From: Microbacterium sp. CSI-V
Lineage (GTDB): Bacteria > Actinomycetota > Actinomycetes > Actinomycetales > Microbacteriaceae
Direction: 5' to 3'
NCBI RefSeq assembly: GCF_001984105.1
Contig: NZ_MTQM01000008.1
Location: forward strand, 434,001 to 498,000
Length of the DNA stretch: 64,000 nucleotides
Below are positions 1 to 8,776 of the stretch, piece by piece; within the stretch, counting starts at the first letter, position 1, and the number at the start of each line of letters is the position of its first letter. The position numbers and the translations under genes are program-made. A model generated the notes under the pieces. It was not told the origin of the DNA. It worked only from the letters and a program-made list of their open reading frames with translations, and ran no database searches.

Positions 1-121
1 CTTCCCCGCAGCCGACACGACCCAGCCCTGGCTCGTGCTGGCGGCGTGGGCGCTCGTCGGCGTCGTGCTCAGCGCGATCGGCCACTGGCGCAACCGCGAG
101 GTCGTCCACGTCGCGGAGTGA
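1..121 (+). CDS. C-terminal fragment of a membrane protein (5' end outside window)
   Basis: The reading frame is open from the window edge to a TGA at 119-121 and encodes about 39 residues. They form one hydrophobic helix (LVLAAWALVGVVLSAIGHW) followed by a short charged tail. It resembles the last membrane segment of ABC-2 or YhgE-type permeases such as the one ending at 37912, but the fragment is too short to assign. Function not called. Confidence 0.5.
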   Translation, partial: FPAADTTQPWLVLAAWALVGVVLSAIGHWRNREVVHVAE

Positions 122-150
122 CCGGGCGGATGCCGCGCCCCACCGCCTCT

Positions 151-212
151 GCGCAACCTCAGCGATTCGCGCAGCCGCGGCCCGGATCCCCCCGAATCGG
201 CTGAGGTTGCGC
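151..212. repeat. Intergenic imperfect palindrome I
   Basis: The left arm (151-169, GCGCAACCTCAGCGATTCG) and right arm (193-212) pair along their whole length apart from one single-base gap. The loop is about 23 nt. Left-hand GCGCA-CC elements sit at both ends of the arm (151-158 and 169-176), and GGATCC flanks the right arm on both sides. It lies between the upstream membrane gene and the purL promoter and could end transcription of the former. It belongs to the group of large palindromes discussed in the findings. Confidence 0.75.
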
Positions 213-251
213 GGATCCCGGAGCCACGGCGGCCCGCGGCGGCCGCCCAAC

Positions 252-257
252 TAGACT
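252..257 (+). promoter_or_regulatory. Likely purL -10 box (TAGACT)
   Basis: TAGACT matches the actinobacterial TANNNT -10 consensus and would place transcription start near 264, giving a leader of about 33 nt. No convincing -35 box is visible. Confidence 0.45.
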
Positions 258-296
258 GTCCCCGTCCGGCCCCTGCGATTCTTGGAGCTCAGCCGC

Positions 297-2636
297 GTGA
301 CCACCCCGAACCCCGCCGCCCGTTCAGCTCTCGCTGACACCGTCGAGAACGCGATCGCGACTCCCGAGAAGGACCAGCCGTACGGCGCCCTCGGACTCAA
401 GGACGACGAATACGCGAAGATCCGCGAGATCCTCGGCCGTCGCCCCACGAGCGGCGAGCTGGCGATGTACTCCGTCATGTGGAGCGAGCACTGCTCCTAC
501 AAGTCCAGCAAGATCTACCTGCGCCAGTTCGGCCAGAAGGTCAGCGACGAGATGAAGACCCGCCTCATGGTCGGCATGGGTCAGAACGCCGGCGTCGTCG
601 ACGTGGGCGACGGCTGGGCGGTCACCTTCAAGGTCGAGTCGCACAACCACCCGAGCTACATCGAGCCCTTCCAGGGCGCGGCCACCGGCGTCGGCGGCAT
701 CGTCCGCGACATCATCTCGATGGGCGCGCGCCCGGTCGCGGTCATGGACCAGCTCCGCTTCGGCGCCATCGACCACCCCGACACCCCGCGCGTCGTCCAC
801 GGCGTCACCAGCGGCATCTCCTTCTACGGCAACTGCCTGGGCCTGCCGAACATCGGCGGCGAGACGGTGTTCGACTCCGTCTACCAGGGCAACCCGCTCG
901 TCAACGCCCTCGCGGTCGGCGTCCTCCGCCACGAAGACCTCAAGCTCGCCAACGCCTCCGGTGCGGGCAACAAGGTCGTGCTGTTCGGTGCCCGCACGGG
1001 CGGCGACGGGATCGGCGGCGCGAGCATCCTGGCATCCGACACCTTCGCCGACGGCGGACCCACCAAGCGTCCCGCGGTCCAGGTCGGCGACCCGTTCGCC
1101 GAGAAGGTGCTCATCGAGTGCTGCCTCGAGCTCTACCGCGACGACCTCGTCGAGGCCATTCAAGACCTCGGGGCCGCGGGCATCTCGTGCGCCACGAGCG
1201 AGCTGGCCGCCAACGGCAACAGCGGCATGAAGGTCGAGCTGTCGAAGGTGCTGCTGCGCGACCCGTCGCTCACGCCGGAAGAGATCCTCATGAGCGAGAG
1301 CCAGGAGCGCATGATGGCGATCGTGGCTCCCGAGAAGCTCGACGCGTTCCTCGAGGTCGTCGGCAAGTGGGACGTCGAGACGAGCGTGCTCGGCGAGGTC
1401 ACCGGCGACGGCCGCCTCATCATCGACTGGTACGGCGAGCGCATCGTCGACGTCGACCCCTCTACCGTCGCGGTCGACGGTCCCGTGTACGAGCGCCCGG
1501 TCGCCTACCCGACGTGGATCGACGCACTGCAGGCCGACTCCGCCGCGAAGCTCCCCCGGGCGACGGATGCCGACACCCTCCGCGCGCAGTTCACGACCCT
1601 CGTCGCGAGCCCCAACCTCGCCGACACCTCGTGGATCACGAACCAGTACGACTACTACGTGCTCGGCAACACCGCGCTGAGCTTCCCCGACGACGCCGGA
1701 ATGATCCGCGTCGACGAGGAGACGGGCCTCGGCTTCGCGATCGCCACCGACTGCAACGGCCGCTACTGCCAGCTCGACCCGTACACCGGCGCGAAGCTCG
1801 CCCTCGCCGAGGCGTACCGCAACGTCGCCGTCACCGGTGCCGTGCCGACGGCCGTCACCGACTGCCTGAACTTCGGCAGCCCCGAGAACCCCGAGGTCAT
1901 GTGGCAGTTCAGCCAGGCTGTCGAGGGTCTCTCCGATGGATGCCTCGAACTCGGCATCCCGGTCACCGGCGGCAACGTGTCGTTCTACAACCAGACCGGA
2001 GACCAGCCGATCCACCCGACCCCCGTGGTGGGCGTCATGGGCATCATCGACGACGTCGCCGCGCGCATCCCGAGCGGTTGGCAGGATGCCGGCGAGAACC
2101 TGTACCTGCTGGGCGTCACCGCCGACGAGCTCGACGGCTCGCAGTGGGCGGGGACCATCCACGACCACCTCGGCGGTCTTCCGCCCAAGGTCGACCTCGC
2201 TCAGGAGCGCAAACTCGCCGAGCTGCTGCAGGCCGCGGGGTCGCAGTCGCTCGTCTCCAGCGCCCACGACCTCTCGTCGGGCGGTCTCGCACAGGCCCTC
2301 GCCGAGGGCGTGATGCGCTTCGGCGTCGGCGCGCGCGTCTGGCTCACCGAGCTGATGGAACGTGACGGGGTGGATGCCACCGCCGCCCTGTTCAGCGAGT
2401 CCACCGGCCGCGTGCTGGTGAGCGTGCCGCGCGAGGAGGACGTGAAGTTCCGCGGTCTGTGCAACGGACGCGGATACCCGGTGCTCCGCATCGGCGTCAC
2501 GGACGTCGAGCCGGGTGCCGAGGCGACGCTCGAGATCCAGGACGTCTTCACCGTCCCCGTGTCGGAGCTGCGCCGCCTGTCGACCGAGACGCTTCCCGGC
2601 GTCTTCGGTCCGACGGTCACCGAGCCCGTCGCCTGA
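297..2636 (+). CDS. purL: Phosphoribosylformylglycinamidine synthase subunit PurL
   Basis: ATP- and glutamine-dependent conversion of FGAR to FGAM, fourth step of purine synthesis, in the cytoplasm. At about 779 residues this is the small PurL that works with separate PurS and PurQ, neither of which is in the window. Visible family motifs are the N-terminal [17 protein letters not shown] region, the catalytic-histidine segment [19 protein letters not shown], and the second-half segment [17 protein letters not shown] chose GTG 297 because GGAG at 284-287 sits 9 nt before it. The upstream in-frame TTG at 282 overlaps that ribosome site. Confidence 0.96.
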   Translation: MTTPNPAARSALADTVENAIATPEKDQPYGALGLKDDEYAKIREILGRRPTSGELAMYSVMWSEHCSYKSSKIYLRQFGQKVSDEMKTRLMVGMGQNAGVVDVGDGWAVTFKVESHNHPSYIEPFQGAATGVGGIVRDIISMGARPVAVMDQLRFGAIDHPDTPRVVHGVTSGISFYGNCLGLPNIGGETVFDSVYQGNPLVNALAVGVLRHEDLKLANASGAGNKVVLFGARTGGDGIGGASILASDTFADGGPTKRPAVQVGDPFAEKVLIECCLELYRDDLVEAIQDLGAAGISCATSELAANGNSGMKVELSKVLLRDPSLTPEEILMSESQERMMAIVAPEKLDAFLEVVGKWDVETSVLGEVTGDGRLIIDWYGERIVDVDPSTVAVDGPVYERPVAYPTWIDALQADSAAKLPRATDADTLRAQFTTLVASPNLADTSWITNQYDYYVLGNTALSFPDDAGMIRVDEETGLGFAIATDCNGRYCQLDPYTGAKLALAEAYRNVAVTGAVPTAVTDCLNFGSPENPEVMWQFSQAVEGLSDGCLELGIPVTGGNVSFYNQTGDQPIHPTPVVGVMGIIDDVAARIPSGWQDAGENLYLLGVTADELDGSQWAGTIHDHLGGLPPKVDLAQERKLAELLQAAGSQSLVSSAHDLSSGGLAQALAEGVMRFGVGARVWLTELMERDGVDATAALFSESTGRVLVSVPREEDVKFRGLCNGRGYPVLRIGVTDVEPGAEATLEIQDVFTVPVSELRRLSTETLPGVFGPTVTEPVA

Positions 2637-2674
2637 GCCGTTCGCGGTTACCGCCCCACGAGAAGGAGTCGCCG

Positions 2675-2812
2675 ATGACCGACCACGACGACGACATGGC
2701 GGGCTTCGACGCGCGCCGGCAGCGCCGCGTCAGGATCACCGCGTGGGTGGTGATCGGCGCCCTCGTCATCACCGGCGGCGGCGCGACCGTCCTGTCGCTG
2801 ATCTTCGGCTGA
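2675..2812 (+). CDS. 45-residue single-helix membrane peptide
   Basis: Short gene starting MTDHDDDMAGFDARRQRR, then one predicted helix (ITAWVVIGALVITGGGATVLSLIF). AGAAGGAG at 2661-2668 is a strong ribosome site 6 nt before ATG. It lies 38 bases after purL and is probably co-transcribed with it. The acidic then basic N-terminus suggests an N-in topology. Function unknown; I recognise no family. Confidence 0.75.
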   Translation: MTDHDDDMAGFDARRQRRVRITAWVVIGALVITGGGATVLSLIFG

Positions 2813-2820
2813 CACCCGTG

Positions 2821-2884
2821 GCGTGAGACGCCAGGAATTGTCGCCGCGGGCCACGGCCAGGCGACGAATCCTGGCGACTCACGC
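2821..2884. repeat. 64-bp palindromic repeat, family A copy 1
   Basis: Two 25-nt arms (2821-2845 and 2860-2884) pair at 22 of 25 positions around a 14-nt loop. The arm core is GAGTCGCCAGGATTTGTCGC with local variants. It lies in the 74-bp gap between the convergent purL-side peptide and ktrA, so it may also act as a bidirectional terminator. Copies 2 and 3 are at 4999-5060 and 8777-8840; their loops differ in sequence but keep the same 14-nt length. Confidence 0.9.
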
Positions 2885-2886
2885 GT

Positions 2887-3582
2887 TCAGAGCAGGGCTG
2901 CGAAACGCTCGGTTCGCTCGACGGGACCGATGACGATCAGCAGATTCCCCGCCTCGACCACGGACGATCCGCCCGCGGCGTGCCACTCCCCGTCAGCCCC
3001 CTTGATCTTGACCACCGTGACGCCGTGACGACGACGCACGGCCGCCTCCTCCAGCGTCAGTCCGACCATCTCCTGCGGAGCGACGGTCTTGGCGACGACG
3101 AGGTCCGTGTCGAACTCGACATAGTCGAGCATCGACCCGCGAACAAGGTGCGCGACGCGGCGACCCATGTCGGCCTCGGGGAAGATCACGTGCTCGATGC
3201 CGAGCTGTTCGAGGATCAGCCCGTGCTGCTCGCTGATCGCTTTCGCCCAGATCGAACGCACGCCCATCCGCTTGAGGAGGGACGTCGTGAGGATGCTGGC
3301 CTGGATGTCGCTGCCGATCCCCACCACGACACGATCGAAGTCCACGACCCCCAGTTGCTCCAGGGCGCCCTGCTTGGTGGAGTCCGCGCGCACAACGTGC
3401 GTGAGCACGCCGTTCAGGGACTGGACGATGTCCTCATCGGTGTCGATGCCGAGCACTTCGGTACCGGATCTGGCCAGCTCGACCGCGAGTGCGCCGCCGA
3501 AGCGCCCGAGACCGATGACCGCGACGGCGGAGGCGTTCTCGCGCGCGCGACGACGACGGAAGAAGGGGGCTGCGTTATCCAA
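2887..3582 (-). CDS. ktrA: Potassium uptake regulatory subunit (KtrA/TrkA, RCK domains)
   Basis: Cytosolic gating ring of a Ktr-type K+ transporter. After about 18 residues comes an RCK_N Rossmann domain with VIGLGRFGGALA (nucleotide-binding GxGxxG) and the acidic GIDTDED at the end of the second strand. An RCK_C domain follows from about residue 150 (LTLEEAAVRRRHGVTVVKI). The length, 231 residues, is normal for the single-RCK KtrA type rather than the double TrkA. Its start overlaps the end of the transporter gene by 8 nt, so the two are translationally linked. Confidence 0.9.
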   Translation of the reverse strand: MDNAAPFFRRRRARENASAVAVIGLGRFGGALAVELARSGTEVLGIDTDEDIVQSLNGVLTHVVRADSTKQGALEQLGVVDFDRVVVGIGSDIQASILTTSLLKRMGVRSIWAKAISEQHGLILEQLGIEHVIFPEADMGRRVAHLVRGSMLDYVEFDTDLVVAKTVAPQEMVGLTLEEAAVRRRHGVTVVKIKGADGEWHAAGGSSVVEAGNLLIVIGPVERTERFAALL

Positions 3583-4945
3583 TGATCGGACGCTCCTTGG
3601 GGAGTTCGTACATGCGTTTCTCTCGGGTCAGAGCCAGTGCTGTCCCGAGCAGGACGGGGCCCAGTCGGCCGATGAACATCAGGCCGATGAGGATGAGCTG
3701 GGCGGCCGCGGGGAGGTCCGCGGTGATGCCGGTCGACAGCCCGACCGTGCCGAACGCCGAGATCACTTCGAACAGGACGCGGTCCAGGCCGAAGGGGCTC
3801 ATCACCATGATGGCCAGCGTCGAGCCCACCACCAGAGCGAGGGACAGGAGCGCCACGGTCAGCGCCTCGCGGTGCGTGGACCGCGGGAGGCGTTTGCCGA
3901 ACATGTTGACCGCGGTGTCACCGCGCAGCTCGGCCACGATGATGAAGAGCAGGACGGCGAAAGTCGTGATCTTGAGTCCACCCGCCGTTCCCGCCGGCCC
4001 ACCGCCGATGAACATGAGGATGTCCGTCACGTACCAACTCGCTCCGTGCATCTGCGACACGTCGATCGAGTTGAATCCGGCGGTGCGCGGCATGACCGAC
4101 ATCGTGAACCCGGCGAGGACACGACCGGCCGGGTCCAGGGGACCGAGGGTCGCCGGGTTCGACCACTCGAGCGCGGTGAGCGCGACCGCACCGGCCACGA
4201 GCAGGACGAGCGTGCCGGAGATCACCGTCACGGTATTGAGGGTCCAGCGGCGAGGGAAGCGGATCCGCCGACGTAGCTCCATGATCACCGGGAAACCGAG
4301 ACCGCCGAGGATGATGGCGGCGCAGATGGGCAGACATACCCACGGGTCCGTCGCGAACGACATCAGGTTGTCGCTGAACAACGCGAAGCCGGCGTTGTTG
4401 AAGGAGGACACGGCGTGGAAGACCCCGAGCCACAGCGCACGTCCGAGGGGCTCGCCGTAGCCGAGTCCGAATCGCCCCGCGAGCACGATCGCGACGACGG
4501 CCTCGACGATCACGGTGATCGCCGCGACGCCGAGGAGGACGCGTCGCACGTCGCCCACCGCGACCGTGTGCGTCTCGCTGACAGCGGTCAACCGCGTGCG
4601 CAATCCGAGGCGTCGGGCGACGAGCAGGCCGAGGAGGGTCGCGAGCGACATGACCCCGAAGCCGCCGATCTGAATGAGCACCATGATGACGACCTGCCCG
4701 AAGGGTGTCCAGAACGTCGGGGTGTCCACGACGATATGCCCCGTCACGCACAGGGCGCTGGTGGCGGTGAACAGCGCTTCGAGGAAGGTCGCAGCTCGCC
4801 CCTCGGTCGCGATCGGAAGGCTGAGCAGCCCGGTCCCCACCGCGAGGACGAAGCCGAACGCGAGCGTGATCGCCTGCCCGGGCGTGAGCCGGAAAGGGGC
4901 CCGGGGGCGGTTATCGCCCCGCGCCGCGAATCGCCGGTTCCTCAC
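3575..4945 (-). CDS. ktrB: Potassium transporter membrane subunit (KtrB/TrkH family)
   Basis: Membrane pore of the K+ uptake system, 456 residues. The four pseudo-repeat filter loops are recognisable: SALCVTGH, SSFNNAGF, MPRTAGFNSID and FGTVGLSTGI. Each carries the filter glycine, and the CVTG form of the first is usual in TrkH/KtrB proteins. The GTG start at 4945 has no clear ribosome site. Pairing with the overlapping ktrA gene supports a Ktr rather than a Trk assignment. Confidence 0.9.
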   Translation of the reverse strand: MRNRRFAARGDNRPRAPFRLTPGQAITLAFGFVLAVGTGLLSLPIATEGRAATFLEALFTATSALCVTGHIVVDTPTFWTPFGQVVIMVLIQIGGFGVMSLATLLGLLVARRLGLRTRLTAVSETHTVAVGDVRRVLLGVAAITVIVEAVVAIVLAGRFGLGYGEPLGRALWLGVFHAVSSFNNAGFALFSDNLMSFATDPWVCLPICAAIILGGLGFPVIMELRRRIRFPRRWTLNTVTVISGTLVLLVAGAVALTALEWSNPATLGPLDPAGRVLAGFTMSVMPRTAGFNSIDVSQMHGASWYVTDILMFIGGGPAGTAGGLKITTFAVLLFIIVAELRGDTAVNMFGKRLPRSTHREALTVALLSLALVVGSTLAIMVMSPFGLDRVLFEVISAFGTVGLSTGITADLPAAAQLILIGLMFIGRLGPVLLGTALALTREKRMYELPKERPIIG

Positions 4946-4998
4946 TCGGTAACGATCTCACACCCCGACGGCCGGGCTAATCCTCCCGCCGCACGAGA

Positions 4999-5060
4999 CG
5001 TGAGTCGCCAGGAATCGTCGCCTCGGGCTGGCGGGAGGCGACAAATCCTGGCGACTCAGG
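4999..5060. repeat. 62-bp palindromic repeat, family A copy 2
   Basis: The arms 4999-5022 and 5037-5060 pair at 21 of 24 positions around a 14-nt loop. The copy lies between the divergent ktrB and the gene at 5093, about 20 bp upstream of the latter's -10 box, so termination alone would not explain its position. Confidence 0.9.
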
Positions 5061-5080
5061 CGCTTCGCGGAACACAGACG

Positions 5081-5086
5081 TAGCAT
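5081..5086 (+). promoter_or_regulatory. Leaderless -10 box TAGCAT
   Basis: TAGCAT followed by 6 nt and GTG 5093 predicts an mRNA starting at or next to the start codon. Confidence 0.6.
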
Positions 5087-5092
5087 GAAACC

Positions 5093-6010
5093 GTGGAACC
5101 GCTCCTCGCGCTGATAGCCGATTGGTGGTGGATCGCTCCCGCCGCGGCCGGAGCCGGCACCGTCGGCTGGATCGGCGTGCGCGGCACACGTCGCCGCGCC
5201 CTCCCGGCCGGCGCCTCCACGACCGACCGCGCCACGCGGGCGTGGGCGAACCGCCCCATGAGCAAGTCGGCGGCCCGACGTCTGGAGCTGGATGCCACGC
5301 TCCTCGACCTGCAGACCGCCCGCCACGCCGTCACGCGGGGGCGTGCCGAGGTGAAGATTGCGGATGCCGAGGTCATGCGCGCGCAGGCCGAGCGGGCGGC
5401 ATCCCGTGCCTCGTCCGACGTCGTCGGCGCCGCACGCGCTCGCCTCGCCGCGGCCCAGCGCGAGCTGCGCGCGGCTTCGGCGGAGATCCGCGCGCGCCGG
5501 GCGGCCGTGCGGGCCGCGAAGGCGATGCTGCCCGCGATCCGCGCCGGCAGCGCCCCGCTTCCGGTGGCGCGGTTGTTCGCCGAGCACGACGCGATCCTCC
5601 AGCGCTGGATGGCCTACGAGACCGACCCGGCGCTCGCGATCGACTTCCCGACCATGAGCGATTCGCGGTCGCCGCTCACCGCCGAGTTCCTCCGGGCGCA
5701 GGAGCGCGCGCAGTGGCTGCGACCCTCCTCGACGGCCGCCCGCCTCGAACCCGCCGACTTCCTCGCCTACCGCGACGCCGTGCGGGCCCTGCACCACGCG
5801 TTCGAGCGCGCCGAGCGTGCCGCGCGCCACGGCCGCGGCGATCGACCGGAGGCCGAGCCCGCCGAGGCCTGGGGATGGATGACGTCGGAATGGGCGGAGC
5901 AGGCGCAGCGCGCGCTGACCTGGTCGATGGAGAACATGGGGCGCGCGGCATCCAAGTCCTGGACCGAGCGTCAGGCGAAGCGCGCCCGCAAGAACGACCC
6001 GAACGCGTAG
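5093..6010 (+). CDS. Membrane-anchored coiled-coil protein with a shared actinobacterial domain
   Basis: 305 residues, family not recognised. An N-terminal hydrophobic segment (IADWWWIAPAAAGAGTVGWIGV) is followed by an Ala/Arg/Glu-rich helical region to about residue 155 that looks like a coiled coil. A conserved block covers about 163-245: HD, RW, YE, the motif PTMSDSRSPLTAEFLRA, LRP, YRDAV, AFERAER. The same block occurs in the next gene, so the two are paralogues. The C-terminus is basic and predicted cytoplasmic. The start is a leaderless GTG. The pair probably forms one membrane-associated unit (inference). Confidence 0.8.
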   Translation: MEPLLALIADWWWIAPAAAGAGTVGWIGVRGTRRRALPAGASTTDRATRAWANRPMSKSAARRLELDATLLDLQTARHAVTRGRAEVKIADAEVMRAQAERAASRASSDVVGAARARLAAAQRELRAASAEIRARRAAVRAAKAMLPAIRAGSAPLPVARLFAEHDAILQRWMAYETDPALAIDFPTMSDSRSPLTAEFLRAQERAQWLRPSSTAARLEPADFLAYRDAVRALHHAFERAERAARHGRGDRPEAEPAEAWGWMTSEWAEQAQRALTWSMENMGRAASKSWTERQAKRARKNDPNA

Positions 6011-6013
6011 CGT
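6008..6013 (+). promoter_or_regulatory. Leaderless -10 box TAGCGT overlapping the upstream stop codon
   Basis: The TAG at 6008-6010 is both the stop codon of the preceding gene and the first half of the -10 hexamer. Six bases then separate it from GTG 6020. Confidence 0.55.
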
Positions 6014-6019
6014 GGCGCC

Positions 6020-6733
6020 GTGAACGAATTCCTGCAGTTCGCCGGACATTACTGGTGGCTCGTCTTCCCCCTGTTCGGGATGACGATGGGCGCCATCGGA
6101 ACGGTGAACAAGCAACGCGAGCTCTCCGCCCGCCGCCGCCACCGCGAGCAGCTGGAATTGATCCGGATGCAGGGCGGCGAGGTCGCGGCATCCCGCCCCG
6201 CCCCGGCGGTCGCGGCGCCCGCCGCGGGCGACGACCTCACGCGAGTCGAGGCGCAGCACGATGACGTCACGCACCGCTGGCTCGACTACGAGCTCGACGT
6301 GTCGAAGCTCATCGCGTACCCCGCCATGAGCGACGGGCGGCAGCCGCTGACGGCGGCGTTCCTGCGGGCCAAGAAGGTCGCGGACAACCTGCGCCCCGCC
6401 GCGGGCGAGACACCGTCCCCCGAGCGGGCGAAGGAGTACCGCGACGCCGTGACCGACTACGAGGTCGCGTTCGAGCTCGCCGAGCGCGATGCGCGGCGCG
6501 TGAAGGCGGCCGCGTTCACACCCGACGAGCGCAAGCGCCTCGAGACGGCGCAGCAGCTCCTCGGTGTCGCCGTGGACCAGGCCGCCAGCCCGAACGAGCG
6601 GCAGGTCGCCTACCGCCGCGTGCGGCAGGAGCTGGACGGCCTCATCTGGCTGAGCGACGAAGCCGTCGAGAACCTCGAGAAGAAGGTCGCGCTCGAACTG
6701 CCCTCCGCGACGCCGCCCGAGCCCGCCCCCTGA
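6020..6733 (+). CDS. Membrane-anchored paralogue of the preceding gene
   Basis: 237 residues. One N-terminal helix (YWWLVFPLFGMTMGAIGTV), a basic stretch, an Ala/Pro linker, then the conserved block at about 80-160 with PAMSDGRQPLTAAFLRA, LRP, YRDAV and AFELAERDARR. This block aligns without large gaps to the block in the preceding protein. The remaining C-terminal part is helical and acidic. There are no catalytic-looking motifs. It is predicted to be inner-membrane anchored with the domain in the cytoplasm. Function unknown. Confidence 0.82.
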   Translation: MNEFLQFAGHYWWLVFPLFGMTMGAIGTVNKQRELSARRRHREQLELIRMQGGEVAASRPAPAVAAPAAGDDLTRVEAQHDDVTHRWLDYELDVSKLIAYPAMSDGRQPLTAAFLRAKKVADNLRPAAGETPSPERAKEYRDAVTDYEVAFELAERDARRVKAAAFTPDERKRLETAQQLLGVAVDQAASPNERQVAYRRVRQELDGLIWLSDEAVENLEKKVALELPSATPPEPAP

Positions 6734-6742
6734 CCCACCGGA

Positions 6743-7003
6743 TCAGCGCGCCCGGCGGATCCGCACGGGCCCCCGCGCGGTCGTCACGTCGACGACCTCG
6801 CCGCGCTGCGTGACCTCGACCTCACCGGCGTCGACCAGCTCGCGCGCGGCATCCCGAGCCGGCTGCATGAGGTCGCGCCAGTCGTCGCCGCCGACCTCAC
6901 GCGCCGCCTCGGACGGGCAGATCGTCGCCCCCTCGGCGCGCAGCGCGAGCAGGGCGCGGATGGATGCCACGAGCCGAGGATCCGCAGCAGATGACGGGGG
7001 CAT
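6743..7003 (-). CDS. DUF3253 domain protein
   Basis: 86-residue protein with the DUF3253 pattern: ALRAEGATICPSEAAR, then GGDDWRDLM, ending VTQRGEVVDVTTARGPVRIRR. The fold is predicted as a small winged-helix-like domain; no function is established. It is divergent from the YqjF gene at 7051, and both starts look leaderless. Its 3' end lies 9 bp from the end of the convergent gene at 6733. Confidence 0.85.
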   Translation of the reverse strand: MPPSSAADPRLVASIRALLALRAEGATICPSEAAREVGGDDWRDLMQPARDAARELVDAGEVEVTQRGEVVDVTTARGPVRIRRAR

Positions 7004-7009
7004 GTGTCC

Positions 7010-7044
7010 AGTGTCCCCCCGCTCGCCGGGCTGAGGGCGAGAAT
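7010..7044. promoter_or_regulatory. Divergent leaderless promoter pair
   Basis: On the minus strand GACACT (7015-7010) lies 6 nt before ATG 7003. On the plus strand GAGAAT (7039-7044) lies 6 nt before GTG 7051. Both keep the A at position 2 and the T at position 6 of the -10 box. The 47-bp gap leaves little room for separate -35 boxes. Confidence 0.4.
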
Positions 7045-7050
7045 CGGCCC

Positions 7051-7797
7051 GTGCCTGTCGAACGCCATGCTCCCACCCTCCCCGGCCGCGCCGTCATCGA
7101 GCAGCGGTGGAACCGCGCCGTCTTCGTGCACTGGCGCGTCGACCCGGACGAGATCGCGCCGATGCTCCCCGCCGGGACCCGGCCCGACGTGCACGACGGC
7201 TCGGCATGGGTAGGGCTCGTGCCGTTCGTGCTGAGCGAGTTCCGCTTCCTGCCGCTCCCGCCGGTTCCTTTCGTCGGCACGTTCACCGAGATCAACGTCC
7301 GCACGTACGCCGTGGACGACGCCGGCCGGCGCGGCGTCGTCTTCCGCACGCTCGAGGCCGAGCATCTCGCGCCCGTGCTCGCGGCGCGCGCGTTGTTCGG
7401 CCTGCCCTACCGCTGGGCGCGCGCGGGGGTGCGCACCGACGGGCCGCTCATCGAGTACCGGTCGCGGCGGCACACCGGGCGGCATCCGGGCACCCGGCTG
7501 CGGGCGCGCCTCGGCACAGACCCCGTCGACACCCCGCTCTCGCGATTCCTCACGGCGCGCTGGGGCTTCCACGAGAGGCATCTGGGGCGGACGATCTGGG
7601 CCGCCAACTCCCACGAGCCGTGGCCGCTGGTGCGGGCGGAGCTCGAGACGCTCGACGACGACCTCGTCGCGGATGCCGGTTTCCCGCGGCTGCGCGGACG
7701 CACCCCCGACTCGGTGCTCGCGATGCCCGCCGGACACCCGGGCTTCCGCACCCGCTTCACGGCCGCCCGCGGGATCGCGAAAGCCCCCTCCGCCTGA
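7051..7797 (+). CDS. YqjF family protein (DUF2071, acetoacetate-decarboxylase-like fold)
   Basis: 248 residues. The family signature is clear: QRWNRAVFVHWRVDPDEIAPMLP near the N-terminus, then WVGLVPF, FTEINVRTY and the GRRGVVFRTLEAE strand. DUF2071 proteins share a fold with acetoacetate decarboxylase, but their substrate is unknown. GTG 7051 is preferred over the open frame extending to 6964, because the extension would overlap the divergent gene and lacks a ribosome site. Confidence 0.85.
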   Translation: MPVERHAPTLPGRAVIEQRWNRAVFVHWRVDPDEIAPMLPAGTRPDVHDGSAWVGLVPFVLSEFRFLPLPPVPFVGTFTEINVRTYAVDDAGRRGVVFRTLEAEHLAPVLAARALFGLPYRWARAGVRTDGPLIEYRSRRHTGRHPGTRLRARLGTDPVDTPLSRFLTARWGFHERHLGRTIWAANSHEPWPLVRAELETLDDDLVADAGFPRLRGRTPDSVLAMPAGHPGFRTRFTAARGIAKAPSA

Positions 7798-7813
7798 GGC
7801 GGCGAAGGGGGCT
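7782..7813. terminator. Bidirectional terminator overlapping the yqjF stop codon
   Basis: AGCCCCCT (7782-7789) pairs with AGGGGGCT (7806-7813), and CCGCC pairs with GGCGG inside it, with a 3-nt bulge. The loop contains the stop codon. It sits between convergent genes. Confidence 0.75.
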
Positions 7814-7826
7814 CGGGACGCGGGGG

Positions 7827-8735
7827 TCAGTCGCGCTGCGTCGAGAACGCGGCGGGGTTCTGCTCGAGCCACGCGTCGACGGCCTCGGCCTCACGGCCCT
7901 CGCCGTACTCGTTGACGACGAGGTCTTCGAGGGAGCCGTACTGCGCGTCGTCGAGCTGGATGCCGGCGATGAGCTCGGCGGCATCCGGATACTTCTCTGC
8001 GAAGCCGGCCGTGCCGAGGAAGTGCAGCTTCTCGGGGTCGCCCATGAGGCCCTGCGGGTCGGCGAGGTCCTTCACGTCGTAGGCGTCGTTGGCCCAGAAC
8101 GGACGCCAGAGCGTCACCGCGATGTCCTTCTGCGCGGCGATGGCGTTGTCGAGCTCGGTGAGCATCGCCGCGGTCGACGAGGTCACGAGCTCGTAGTCGC
8201 CGTCGAGGCCGTAGCCGGGGAGCATCGTCTCCTGCGTCTGCTTGGTCAGGCCGGCACCCGGCTCGATGCCGTAGATCTTGCCGTCGAAGCGCGCGGCGTT
8301 CGCCTGCAGCTGGTCGATCGAGTCGATGTCGACGTAGCTCGGGACCGCGATGGTGAGCTTGGCGTTGTCGTAGTACGAGCCGAGGTCTTCGATGGCGTCA
8401 CCGTAGGTGTCCATGTAGGACTTGTGGGTCAGCTCGGGCCACGCCGACGGGTAGATGTCGACGTCGCCCTGCGCGAGGCCGGCGTACAGCGGGCCGGCCT
8501 CGGTGAGCGTCTGCATCTTCACGGTGTAGCCGAGCTTGCCCAGCTGGTCTTCGAGGAGGTACGCGGTGCTGAGCCCGTCGGTCCACGAGGGCAGGAACCC
8601 CAGCGTGATCGTGCCCTTGTCGCCGCCGTCGCCGGCGCCGCCTTCGGCCTGGTTGCCGCTCGCGCATCCGGCGAGCGCGAGGGCCGCCACGGTGCCGAGG
8701 GCGAGGGTTGCTGTGAAGTGTCGCGTGTTCTTCAT
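7827..8735 (-). CDS. proX: Glycine betaine/proline-type ABC importer, substrate-binding lipoprotein
   Basis: 302 residues. A lipoprotein signal peptide with lipobox LAGC (Cys about residue 24) is followed by a Gly/Asp-rich linker and an OpuAC-type binding domain (TITLGFLPSWTDGLSTAYLLED, DIYPSAWPELTHK, VTLWRPFWAND). Several Trp and Tyr residues in these segments could form the aromatic cage for a quaternary amine. It is the last gene of proV-proW-proX, separated from proW by palindromic repeat copy 3. Compatible-solute uptake is likely; choline or carnitine cannot be excluded. Confidence 0.88.
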   Translation of the reverse strand: MKNTRHFTATLALGTVAALALAGCASGNQAEGGAGDGGDKGTITLGFLPSWTDGLSTAYLLEDQLGKLGYTVKMQTLTEAGPLYAGLAQGDVDIYPSAWPELTHKSYMDTYGDAIEDLGSYYDNAKLTIAVPSYVDIDSIDQLQANAARFDGKIYGIEPGAGLTKQTQETMLPGYGLDGDYELVTSSTAAMLTELDNAIAAQKDIAVTLWRPFWANDAYDVKDLADPQGLMGDPEKLHFLGTAGFAEKYPDAAELIAGIQLDDAQYGSLEDLVVNEYGEGREAEAVDAWLEQNPAAFSTQRD

Positions 8736-8776
8736 GTGAATGCTCTCTTTCTGGTTCCGTATGTCGTTTCGTTCTC

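Noticed and set aside
297..2636. Frameshift or split in purL because PurS and PurQ are absent
   Set aside because: The protein is full length for small PurL; the partner genes are simply outside the window.
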